DNA from: Clostridiales bacterium UBA4362
GTDB lineage: Bacteria; Bacillota; Clostridia; TANB77; CAG-508
Assembly: GCA_002393975.1 (NCBI GenBank)
Contig: DGSM01000026.1
Location: 1-8,081, forward strand
Reading direction: 5' to 3'
DNA length: 8,081 nt
The notes under the pieces were generated by a model. That model searched no databases. It saw only the letters and a list, made by a program, of their open reading frames with translations, and was not told where the DNA came from. A program made the position numbers and the translations under genes. How positions within the stretch are numbered: position 1 is the stretch's first letter; each line of letters starts with the position of its first letter. Positions 1-5,664 of this stretch are shown here, in pieces.

Positions 1-785
1 CCTCCTTCAATATCTTCATACGGTTTTATTATATCATGTTCAGCCCTTTCGTCAGCACCACCTTCTGTATCTGCACCTTTTGAGTATTGACTATTATCTC
101 CTTCAGTATATGTTGAATCATGAACGGCTTTAGCAGCTAAAACATATTTTTCTTTAGCTATTTCAATTTGCTTATCGATTGAGTTTTCACCCACTGTTAG
201 GAAGTCCATTATTTTGCCAATTATCTTTCCCAACTCATTCATAGCATTGTTTATCGCATCGTTTTGTTCTCCACCAATAAAGCTACCAACTGTATGTTCG
301 CTTACAGCATCACCAATGGCCTTAACTATATGATTTTTAACTCCACTCTCGCCAGTTATTTGATTTTCAACCCAATTGGTATTCCATAAGTCATCATCCA
401 TATAAATTGCATTATTTTCATTATGAGCTTTTATTGCTGTAATATCTATTTCAATTATTTTATCAGTAACTGCCTCTAAAGTTTGAGTACCTTTATACTC
501 TACTTGTTTTCTCCAGTCATCAATATTAGCTTGAATCCTAGTTCTAAAGTTGTCAAAAACGGCCTTTACATCATCACTTATATTTTCGCAAAGTTGTTTA
601 AAAGCTACAAAATAATTAACGGCTTCTGGCATATACCATCTTGTACTAAAGTATGTAACAATATCTTCTTCAACATATTTTTTTATAGCATCAACTGAAG
701 CTTGGTGTACTTCATTAATGCCATCTCCTATTTTTAGAGACTCTACATCATTATAGCCAAAACCTTTTTCATCACTAGATCCCAT
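1..785 (-). CDS. Helical WXG100-like family protein, copy 1 (3' end cut by window edge)
   Basis: Reading leftward from the ATG at 785, the frame stays open for 261 codons to the window edge, so only the last few residues can be missing if its length matches the 266-residue paralog at 1405-2205. The two align without gaps over about 220 residues and are roughly three-quarters identical, including a 54-base identical DNA run (608-661 = 2028-2081). The motif FSTRWYMPEAVNYF sits near residues 46-59 and SFIGGEQNDAINNAM near 168-182, followed by FLTVGENS. There is no signal peptide or membrane segment. The last 40 residues are acidic and Gly-rich and include Y-E-D-I-E, which fits the loose YxxxD/E tail pattern of some type VII substrates. 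The RBS TAGGAG lies just before the ATG, and the stop of the acetyltransferase gene lies 13 bases upstream, so the two are probably co-transcribed. Function is unknown. Confidence 0.85.
   Translation of the reverse strand, partial: MGSSDEKGFGYNDVESLKIGDGINEVHQASVDAIKKYVEEDIVTYFSTRWYMPEAVNYFVAFKQLCENISDDVKAVFDNFRTRIQANIDDWRKQVEYKGTQTLEAVTDKIIEIDITAIKAHNENNAIYMDDDLWNTNWVENQITGESGVKNHIVKAIGDAVSEHTVGSFIGGEQNDAINNAMNELGKIIGKIMDFLTVGENSIDKQIEIAKEKYVLAAKAVHDSTYTEGDNSQYSKGADTEGGADERAEHDIIKPYEDIEG
608..661. repeat. 54-base identical run shared by copies 1 and 2 (other copy 2028-2081)
   Basis: Bases 608-661 and 2028-2081 are identical, at an offset of 1,420 bases. The run encodes the conserved W-Y-M-P-E-A turn region of the two paralogs. 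The surrounding genes differ mainly at third positions and scattered codons, so this may be strong constraint or a short gene-conversion tract left after tandem duplication. Confidence 0.85.
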
Positions 786-798
786 AACCTACTCCTAT

Positions 799-1299
799 TT
801 AATTATTGCGTTCTTTTACTCTTACAACATATCGAACAAAATCTCTTACTTCAGAATTTATAAATAACTGAATATCTTGTTTTATAACTATTTCCACATA
901 ATTTGGATGTTTTCGGAACATATATTCAAGAGTCTTTACCCAACTTTCTCTTTCTTTTAATATTAAATATTCTACCAATCCTTTTTTTATGTTGCAATAC
1001 TCTCTGAGTACTTTATATGTAGTTAAACCTTTTCTATATTTGGGATATATCCAAAATTCTTCAACGGAAACAAGCCCGATTTTTTTTCTAACTAATAAAA
1101 ATCCTGCTATTTTATCATCTATTCTAATAATATAAGATTCCTTATCTCTTATATAGCAATCATGTAATTCATAAGAAAATCTTCCATTTTCTTCTAAATC
1201 TTTATTATATATAGTACACAAATCATAGCATTCAAATTGTATAAGATTACTAATTAAATCTCTGTTAGCCTCTTGTATTAGATCAAACCTTATCTTCAT
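799..1299 (-). CDS. GNAT family N-acetyltransferase (small, substrate unknown)
   Basis: This 166-residue protein looks like a single-domain GNAT enzyme, which moves an acetyl group from acetyl-CoA to an amine. The best evidence is the central core: a strand near residues 56-71 (YIIRIDDKIAGFLLVRKK), a strand ending in EEFWIYP (80-86), then YRKGLTTY (88-95) at the place of the Q/RxxGxG/A pyrophosphate loop and a following helix. The loop is degenerate: the second glycine is replaced by Thr, so acetyl-CoA binding or activity could be altered. The C-terminal third is less typical. It lies between two close paralogs of an unknown family and ends 13 bases before copy 1, implying one transcript. The ATG at 1299 has only a weak GGGGATT site and overlaps the stop of a possible nine-residue reading frame (TAATG). 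The substrate cannot be read from sequence; a neighbouring paralog is a possible target by context only. Confidence 0.75.
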   Translation of the reverse strand: MKIRFDLIQEANRDLISNLIQFECYDLCTIYNKDLEENGRFSYELHDCYIRDKESYIIRIDDKIAGFLLVRKKIGLVSVEEFWIYPKYRKGLTTYKVLREYCNIKKGLVEYLILKERESWVKTLEYMFRKHPNYVEIVIKQDIQLFINSEVRDFVRYVVRVKERNN

Positions 1300-1358
1300 T
1301 AATCCCCAAATTTAAAATGAAGAAACACTATTAAATTAATAATGTTTCTTCCCTCCTT
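1299..1358 (-). promoter_or_regulatory. Leader of the acetyltransferase gene: orphan Shine-Dalgarno, hairpin and possible 9-residue upstream frame
   Basis: On the minus strand a full AAGGAGG (1352-1358) is followed directly by an inverted repeat, GAAGAAACA (1343-1351 on this strand) with TGTTTCTTC (1319-1327), plus an inner TATTAA/TTAATA pairing. No ATG, GTG or TTG lies at a normal distance from this strong site. A GTG at 1328 opens a nine-codon frame whose TAA overlaps the acetyltransferase ATG as TAATG, but it is 23 bases from AAGGAGG. There is no U-tract on either side, so a simple terminator is unlikely. A translation-controlling structure or a remnant of a lost gene start are both possible. 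Confidence 0.4.
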
Positions 1359-1404
1359 AAAATATTAAATTTAAATAATAATAATTAAATATTTATGATT
1401 TTAA

Positions 1405-2205
1405 TTAATTACCAGATGTCTCTCCAGCTTCTTCATAAGCATTAATTGTATCATGATCTGCTGTTTCATCTGCTCCACCTTCAACATTTGCTCCAGCTTC
1501 ATATTGTTCAGTTGCACCTTCTCCAGCATATGTCTTATCTTTAACTGCTCCAGCTGTAGCTTCATATTTAGCTTTAGCAACCTCAATTTGTGATTGTAAA
1601 GAGTTTTCTCCAACTGTTAAGAAGTCCATTATTTTTGCAATTACTTCAGCTAATCCATTCATAGCATTATTTATTGCATCATTTTGTTCTCCTCCAATAA
1701 AGCTACCAACTGTGTGATCGCTTACAGCTTCGCCAATAGCTTTAATTATGTGATTTCTAACTCCACTCTCTCCGGTTAATTGATTTTCAACCCAATTGGT
1801 AGACCATAATTCATCATCCATATAAATTGCATTATTATCATTATGTTCTTTTATTGATGTAACATCTATTTCAATAGTTTTATCAGAAACTGCCTCTAAT
1901 TGTTCTCCACCTTCAAATTCTACTTGTTTTCTCCAGTTGTCAATATTGGCTTGCATTCTACTTCTAAAGTTGTCAAAAACGGTCTTTACATCATCACTTG
2001 CATTTTGGCAAAGTTGCTTAAATGCTGCAAAATAATTAACGGCTTCTGGCATATACCATCTTGTACTAAAGTATGTAACAACATCTTCCTCAATATATTT
2101 TTTTATAGCATCAACTGTAGCTTGATGTACTTCATTAATACCAGGTCCTATACCCATTGCTTCAACGTCATTATATCCATAGCCTTTTTCTTCACTGCTT
2201 CCCAT
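1405..2205 (-). CDS. Helical WXG100-like family protein, copy 2
   Basis: This is a complete 266-residue protein of a family I cannot name. Residues 22-92 look like two helices joined at RWYMPEAV (49-56): W50 and P53-E54-A55, followed by Phe residues at 59 and 62, mimic the W-x-G turn and following helix of WXG100/ESX proteins, although the glycine is missing. A second possible helix-turn-helix spans about 150-215 with turn GSFIGGEQN (167-175) and the motif FLTVGENS (195-202). Residues 222-266 form an acidic Gly/Ala/Glu/Thr-rich, probably disordered tail. There is one cysteine (C66) and no signal peptide or membrane helix. The N-terminal Y-N-D-V-E (11-15) fits YxxxD/E, but the pattern is loose. 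AAGGAGG (2212-2218) precedes the ATG at good spacing, and a promoter with symmetric repeats lies upstream. No clear terminator follows, so transcription may continue into the acetyltransferase gene and copy 1. Secretion is inference. Confidence 0.9.
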   Translation of the reverse strand: MGSSEEKGYGYNDVEAMGIGPGINEVHQATVDAIKKYIEEDVVTYFSTRWYMPEAVNYFAAFKQLCQNASDDVKTVFDNFRSRMQANIDNWRKQVEFEGGEQLEAVSDKTIEIDVTSIKEHNDNNAIYMDDELWSTNWVENQLTGESGVRNHIIKAIGEAVSDHTVGSFIGGEQNDAINNAMNGLAEVIAKIMDFLTVGENSLQSQIEVAKAKYEATAGAVKDKTYAGEGATEQYEAGANVEGGADETADHDTINAYEEAGETSGN

Positions 2206-2243
2206 ATTAATCCTCCTTAATTTAATTTTATTTTTTACAAATT

Positions 2244-2290
2244 AACATACTTTATTATTTACAATAGTTCAACTATTATAGTCAATAGTT
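2244..2290 (-). promoter_or_regulatory. Promoter region of copy 2 with symmetric repeats (possible operator)
   Basis: Two overlapping leftward promoters can be drawn: TTGACT (2280-2285) with a weak -10 GTAAAT (2257-2262), and TTGAAC (2267-2272) with TATGTT (2244-2249), each with a 17-base spacer. A perfect 15-base palindrome, AATAGTT-C-AACTATT, lies at 2263-2277. Its left half with one more base, CAATAGTT, recurs at 2283-2290, exactly 21 bases (two helical turns) from 2262-2269. Half-sites that cover a -35 element and spacer on one face of DNA are what a dimeric repressor site would look like, but no regulator is identified. Confidence 0.5.
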
Positions 2291-2344
2291 TTTTTATTTT
2301 GTAATATTATTGTTACCGTTTTGTTTGGTTAAAGAAATCTAATT

Positions 2345-3049
2345 TTATTCAGCATCATTAAAAATACCATTTGTTGCAGCAAAATCATTCCATGACTCTA
2401 TATTATCATCATTGGTCTTCTTAAATTCTTGTTCATAATCATAAATAGCATTATAAATAGAGTTCTCTCCATAGGTTAAAAAACTAAATATGTTATCTAT
2501 TAATCCAGAAATTTGGTTTAATGCATATCTAAGTGCGTAGCTCTGCCCTCCTCCAATATATAAATCAGTTGGAACATTAAAACTTAAGCTTTTTACTCCA
2601 GCTTTTATTTCGCTCTTACATTGATGTACCCAATCTTCAACATCTAAAGCCAAATCTTTCTTTATATATCGATTTCCTAAATCATCAACTGTTTTTACAT
2701 TTGCTATATTTATAAAAATTGGTTTATATTGAATGTAAGCAACTGTCAAATGTCTATTTGAGCTTCTTTCCCATTCATAATTGTTAACAATTGACTGTAA
2801 TTGATTTCTCAAGTTAATAAAGACTTGCGCAACATCATCACTTTGTATTTTTACATTATATGCAAACGATTTTAAACAGCGTTCTGCTTTTTGCGAATAA
2901 AAATTATTTGCAATATTATCAACGATATAATCTTCTATTTTGTCTTCTATTAGTTTTACAGTATTCTTATACATATTCGCTATTGCATACCCAGTATTTC
3001 TAGCTTGATCATAGAAATATTCTAATGCGTAGTCATATTCATCATCCAT
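2345..3049 (-). CDS. Divergent member of the WXG100-like helical family, copy 3
   Basis: This is a 234-residue soluble, helical protein. It is clearly but distantly related to copies 1 and 2: residues 71-81 (D-D-V-x-x-V-F-x-N-x-R) align at the same positions, and IGGGQSYALRYALN (165-178) and FLTYGENS (190-197) match the second turn and the GENS motif. The WYMPEA turn is replaced by NNFYSQKAE (48-56), and the acidic low-complexity tail is absent. The N-terminus is rich in Asp, Glu and Tyr. It has its own promoter (3081-3109) and a GAGG site before the ATG. It lies upstream of, and in the same direction as, the copy 2 gene, separated by 139 bases with a second promoter. Retention of the turn-to-GENS core despite heavy divergence suggests it is functional. 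It might be a chaperone-like or partner form of the other two, but that is speculation. Confidence 0.85.
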   Translation of the reverse strand: MDDEYDYALEYFYDQARNTGYAIANMYKNTVKLIEDKIEDYIVDNIANNFYSQKAERCLKSFAYNVKIQSDDVAQVFINLRNQLQSIVNNYEWERSSNRHLTVAYIQYKPIFINIANVKTVDDLGNRYIKKDLALDVEDWVHQCKSEIKAGVKSLSFNVPTDLYIGGGQSYALRYALNQISGLIDNIFSFLTYGENSIYNAIYDYEQEFKKTNDDNIESWNDFAATNGIFNDAE

Positions 3050-3080
3050 CTTTATACCTCACAAATTTTTATACCTTTAT

Positions 3081-3109
3081 TTTGTATAATTCACAAATCG
3101 CTTTGTCAA
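3081..3109 (-). promoter_or_regulatory. Promoter of copy 3
   Basis: On the minus strand a perfect -35 TTGACA (3104-3109) is followed, after a 17-base spacer, by a -10-like TACAAA (3081-3086). It is back-to-back with the flavin reductase promoter. GAGG before the ATG at 3049 gives the ribosome binding site. Confidence 0.6.
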
Positions 3110-3125
3110 GAATTATTTAACTTCC

Positions 3126-3154
3126 TTAATATAAATGTATAATTATGATATAAT
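3126..3154 (+). promoter_or_regulatory. Likely promoter of the flavin reductase gene
   Basis: TTAATA (3126-3131), a 17-base spacer and TATAAT (3149-3154) form a housekeeping-type promoter. Other TATAAT copies at 3138-3143 and 3164-3169 in this AT-rich stretch make the exact start uncertain. AAGGAG (3185-3190) lies just before the ATG at 3198. Confidence 0.45.
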
Positions 3155-3197
3155 TTCATTATATATAATAGACTAATATAATTGAAGGAGATGAATT

Positions 3198-3761
3198 ATG
3201 AGTAAAGTTTATTGGAAACCAGGAACATTAGAATACCCATTACCTGCCGTAATGGTATCATGTGGAGATATGAGAAAATCTAATATAATGACAGCAGCAT
3301 GGACAGGAATCATTAATTCAGATCCAGCTATGTGCTATGTCTCTATAAGAAAAGAAAGATATTCTTACAATATAATAAAGAAAACTGGAGAATTTGTTAT
3401 AAATCTTACAACTGAAAGTTTATGTCGTAAAACAGATTGGGTTGGTGTAAGAACTGGAGCTAAAATAGATAAATTCAAACAAATGAATTTGACAAAAGAA
3501 AAAGCAACTAAAGTAAAAAGTCCTTTAATTGCTGAAAGTCCTATTAACTTAGAATGTAGAGTTTCTCAAACAATAGATCTAGGTAGTCACACAATGTTCT
3601 TAGCAAATATCTTAAGTGTAGACGTTGATGATAAATATATAAATAGTAAAGGTGCCTTAGATATTAGCAAATGTAATCTAATAGCATATGCTAATGGAAG
3701 CTATTTTGCACTTGGTAAGAAACTTGGTACTTTTGGCTATTCTGTTAGAAAGAAGAAATGA
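3198..3761 (+). CDS. Flavin reductase family protein (FMN-binding split barrel, flavoredoxin-like)
   Basis: This 187-residue protein fits the flavin reductase-like FMN-binding domain family over its whole length. Early residues (PLPAVMVSCGD, 14-24, then KSNIMTAAWTG, 27-37) match the first strands and the N-x-M-T-x-A-W flavin-contact region. GEFVINL (64-70) is the usual helix-to-strand step, and GSHTMFLANI (129-138) carries the conserved His131 of the G-D/S-H-T motif. Family members bind FMN or FAD, accept electrons from NAD(P)H or other carriers, and pass them to partner oxidoreductases; the substrate here cannot be told. The protein has no signal peptide and is probably cytosolic. AAGGAGAT precedes the ATG. 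The gene is divergent from copy 3 and runs tail-to-tail into the cysteine cluster gene, overlapping it by 17 bases, so no separate terminator fits between them. Confidence 0.9.
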   Translation: MSKVYWKPGTLEYPLPAVMVSCGDMRKSNIMTAAWTGIINSDPAMCYVSIRKERYSYNIIKKTGEFVINLTTESLCRKTDWVGVRTGAKIDKFKQMNLTKEKATKVKSPLIAESPINLECRVSQTIDLGSHTMFLANILSVDVDDKYINSKGALDISKCNLIAYANGSYFALGKKLGTFGYSVRKKK

Positions 3762-4359
3762 TTTCTTCCATTCTTTTTTCAACTTGTTTATATAAATCTA
3801 ATTTCAAATTATATTTAATGTAAAGTAATTCTATAATTTCTTCTTTTCTCTCTGCAGAAAAGTTTATCCAATAAGGATTAATTTCTTCTAAAAAATTAAT
3901 CCATTTTAAATAAATAGCCTTATGCTTTTTATAGATTTTATTATTACCATTAAGCCATTTATTTACTGTCATAGTTTTATTGCTCTTTAATGGGCATTGA
4001 TTAGAATTAACAAATAAATCAAAGTCTAAATTAAATGGTACTAATGGAAAAACTACACATTGCATAGGCTTTACTTTTTGAATTTTGCATTTAGCTGTAG
4101 TCTCATCATTAAAAATACATCTATTTTTTTCTCCTACAGCTTTAATCAAAAGTTCAGGTTTATTTGAGTCAGCAGGATTTGTATACTTTTCTACAAATTC
4201 TTTTGGCTCAATTTTTAAATATTTTGATATTTCTAGAACATTAATAGGAGTGATTTTTAAGTCACCCCTATTAATACAACACTTATCGCATATTTCACAA
4301 TCAATATGTATTTTTGATTTTAAATTTAAAATATCAACATTGTCTAAATCATCTACCAT
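3745..4359 (-). CDS. YkgJ family cysteine cluster protein (putative metal-binding)
   Basis: This 204-residue protein has the CxxCxxCC cluster at Cys21, 24, 27 and 28, followed by Cys81, a C-x-I-x(3)-K-P-x-x-C segment (Cys91-Cys101) with V-V-F-P-L, and Cys122. That is the pattern of the UPF0153/YkgJ family thought to chelate zinc or iron. The C-terminal 60 residues are Lys- and aromatic-rich without a recognised domain. The gene follows the six-helix membrane protein by 5 bases and must share its transcript; AAGG about 10 bases before the ATG serves as the ribosome site and lies inside the upstream gene. Its 3' end overlaps the convergent flavin reductase gene by 17 bases. Metal binding is inferred from the cysteines, and the cellular role is not known. 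Confidence 0.88.
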   Translation of the reverse strand: MVDDLDNVDILNLKSKIHIDCEICDKCCINRGDLKITPINVLEISKYLKIEPKEFVEKYTNPADSNKPELLIKAVGEKNRCIFNDETTAKCKIQKVKPMQCVVFPLVPFNLDFDLFVNSNQCPLKSNKTMTVNKWLNGNNKIYKKHKAIYLKWINFLEEINPYWINFSAERKEEIIELLYIKYNLKLDLYKQVEKRMEEIISSF

Positions 4360-4364
4360 TTTAA

Positions 4365-4961
4365 TTATGCCTTGTTCAATCTTTTATTTTCAATTTCATA
4401 AATAATTGAAGAAGCAAACATTCCTATTGTAGCAGTAATAATTTGAGTAATACCCATAGCAGTAGAAAGTGTCACTGCTGCTTTTTCTGGAATAACTCCA
4501 ACTTTATTTAATATAGAGAAAAATCCAAAAATAACTGCAACTTTTAAAGCAATTCCTATAAATCCAGTAAGTGTGTAATTAAATTTAAACTTTAAAAAGA
4601 ATAATTTATAAGCAACTACTAATAATAAATTTCCAACCCATATAGCAGGAATCATATATACCATAGGCATAGACCATGGTCCAAATATAAGGCCACTAAG
4701 AATAGTTGCTACACTAGGCATAGTTATAATAGGAACTACTTTTAGCCAACCTTTTAAATTTATAGCAGAAATTATTAATGCAGTATTAACAATAGATCCT
4801 ACTATATATTGTGCATTATTTGCTAAAGGACTATTTTTCAAAAGTTGTTGAACAAATGCAGGAACAACTAAAGCAACTAATGCTAGTATAATTGTTTGAA
4901 CTAGACTACTTGTTTTTCCAAAATCAATAGCAGTTCTTCTCATTAATTTTTCATCATCCAT
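4365..4961 (-). CDS. Six-helix membrane protein, ECF transporter S-component-like
   Basis: The 198-residue product is strongly hydrophobic with about six membrane segments, near residues 19-40, 52-70, 73-93, 96-118, 128-150 and 163-187, after a short charged N-terminus. Size, helix number and the segment P-A-I-W-V-G-N-L-L-L (about 104-113) resemble substrate-binding S components of energy-coupling factor vitamin transporters, which work with shared EcfA/A'/T subunits usually encoded elsewhere. The ligand cannot be assigned. AGGAGG (4970-4975) precedes the ATG well, and the cysteine cluster gene follows after 5 bases, so the two may act together. Metal-related uptake would fit but is inference. 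A different small integral membrane protein family is the main alternative. Confidence 0.55.
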   Translation of the reverse strand: MDDEKLMRRTAIDFGKTSSLVQTIILALVALVVPAFVQQLLKNSPLANNAQYIVGSIVNTALIISAINLKGWLKVVPIITMPSVATILSGLIFGPWSMPMVYMIPAIWVGNLLLVVAYKLFFLKFKFNYTLTGFIGIALKVAVIFGFFSILNKVGVIPEKAAVTLSTAMGITQIITATIGMFASSIIYEIENKRLNKA

Positions 4962-4982
4962 ATTTCTTTCCTCCTAAATAAG

Positions 4983-5011
4983 ATTATACTATTAAATTTT
5001 TTATATTTAAA
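4983..5011 (-). promoter_or_regulatory. Possible promoter of the membrane protein/cysteine cluster operon
   Basis: On the minus strand TTTAAA (5006-5011), a 17-base spacer and a perfect TATAAT (4983-4988) fit a promoter. Transcription would begin about 15 bases before the ATG, giving an almost leaderless message. If this is the only promoter, the structured region at 5041-5210 is not part of this operon's leader. Confidence 0.45.
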
Positions 5012-5040
5012 TAATAAATCTAAAATCACTTTTTAAGATT

Positions 5041-5210
5041 ATATTTACACATTCCGTAAACCACAGGCCTTGTTTTATCAAGGTTTGCCGTTAACATAAA
5101 ATAAAAAAGAGACAAAAATATACACTATTAATGGGTGATATAGCCTATTCAGGATACATAATCACTTGCCATTTAGCGTTATTTGTAATTATTTCGTAAA
5201 ATAAGGCGGT
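5041..5210. other. Gene-free intergenic region with several hairpins; possible structured RNA or regulatory leader
   Basis: The 329 bases between the membrane protein and HU genes contain no plausible gene. Structured pieces on the plus strand include CCTTG/CAAGG (about 5069-5083), which competes with AAACC/GGTTT; a 7-pair stem GGGTGAT (5133-5139) with ATCACTT (5161-5167, two G-U pairs) enclosing CCT-ATTC-AGG; and TTATTT-CGTA-AAATAA (5189-5204). TTGCC (5166-5170) can also pair with GGCGG (5205-5209), just before six T residues, in a terminator-like arrangement. This is locally richer in GC than its surroundings. I could not match it to a riboswitch consensus I know. Confidence 0.3.
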
Positions 5211-5226
5211 TTTTTAAATAAAAATG

Positions 5227-5257
5227 TTGATTTTTCGAAGATAGGGTGATATATAAT
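5227..5257 (+). promoter_or_regulatory. Promoter of the HU gene
   Basis: TTGATT (5227-5232) followed after 17 bases by TATATA (5250-5255), or after 19 bases by TATAAT (5252-5257), forms a likely vegetative promoter. GGAGG (5277-5281) sits 9 bases before the ATG. The sequence GGGTGATATA just before the -10 also occurs at 5133-5142. Confidence 0.55.
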
Positions 5258-5290
5258 AATTAATCATTTAAGAAATGGAGGAATTTTAAA

Positions 5291-5566
5291 ATGAATAAAG
5301 CTGAATTAGTTGATGCTATCGCTAGCAAAACAGGAAGCTCAAAGAAAGCTGCAGAAGCTTCATTAAACGCTACAATCGAGGCTATCTCTGCAAGTCTAAA
5401 GAAAGGTGACAAAGTTCAATTAGTTGGATTTGGTTCATTCGAAGTTAGAAAGAGAGCTGCAAGAAAAGGAAGAAACCCACAAACAGGTGCTGAGATCAAG
5501 ATCCCTGCATCAAAAGCTCCAGTATTCAAAGCTGGAAAAGCTCTTAAAGAGACTGTTAATAAATAA
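5291..5566 (+). CDS. hup: DNA-binding protein HU
   Basis: This 91-residue protein is a standard bacterial HU: a small dimeric histone-like protein that bends DNA and compacts the nucleoid. The N-terminal helices (MNKAELVDAIASKTGSSKKAAE) and the strand VQLVGFGSFEVRKRAARKGRNPQTG carry the family signature G-F-G-S-F-x-V-R-x-R-x-A-R-x-G-R-N-P-x-T-G; the DNA-binding arm has R-N-P-Q-T-G with the intercalating proline. Length is exactly as expected and there is no insertion. Codon use is more restricted (GCT, AAA/AAG, GGA/GGT) than in neighbours, consistent with strong expression. It has its own promoter, a good GGAGG site and a hairpin terminator 4 bases after the stop, so it is monocistronic. Confidence 0.97.
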   Translation: MNKAELVDAIASKTGSSKKAAEASLNATIEAISASLKKGDKVQLVGFGSFEVRKRAARKGRNPQTGAEIKIPASKAPVFKAGKALKETVNK

Positions 5567-5570
5567 TTAT

Positions 5571-5597
5571 AAGAACCCCTAGAGGGTTCTTTTTTTG
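5571..5597 (+). terminator. Intrinsic terminator of HU
   Basis: AAGAACCC (5571-5578) pairs perfectly with GGGTTCTT (5584-5591) around a 5-base loop and runs into a T-tract to 5596. It lies 4 bases after the HU stop. Confidence 0.9.
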
Positions 5598-5599
5598 TA

Positions 5600-5630
5600 A
5601 AAAAGTAGCCAGGACCTTATCGGTCCTGGC
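5600..5630 (-). terminator. Intrinsic terminator of the orphan gene at 5665-6102
   Basis: GCCAGGACC (5608-5616) and GGTCCTGGC (5622-5630) form a perfect 9-pair GC-rich stem with a 5-base loop. On the minus strand it is followed by TACTTTTTT, a good termination signal about 35 bases after the orphan gene's stop. The plus-strand side has only CTTTTG, so it could back up the HU terminator weakly. Confidence 0.85.
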
Positions 5631-5664
5631 CTTTTGCAAGTTGTTCCACCATATAAGAAATATA

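Noticed and set aside
1401..1613. Second leftward frame of 70 codons inside the 3' end of copy 2.
   Set aside because: Its Lys/Gln/Leu-rich product is an out-of-frame reading of the low-complexity tail and has no start signal.
1900..2220. Rightward open frame of 106 codons, and a similar one at 483-698, opposite the paralogs.
   Set aside because: Both lie antisense to the conserved family genes, in the same relative place, so they are shadows of the duplicated coding region. Neither has a Shine-Dalgarno site.
4085..4405. Rightward open frame of 106 codons opposite the cysteine cluster gene.
   Set aside because: It mirrors a well-supported gene with the CxxCxxCC motif and has no ribosome site or family resemblance of its own.
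5041..5100. A c-di-GMP-I-like GGCAAACC segment on the minus strand.
   Set aside because: The rest of the aptamer (the ACGCAAAGCC loop) is missing, and the likely promoter for the downstream operon lies after it.
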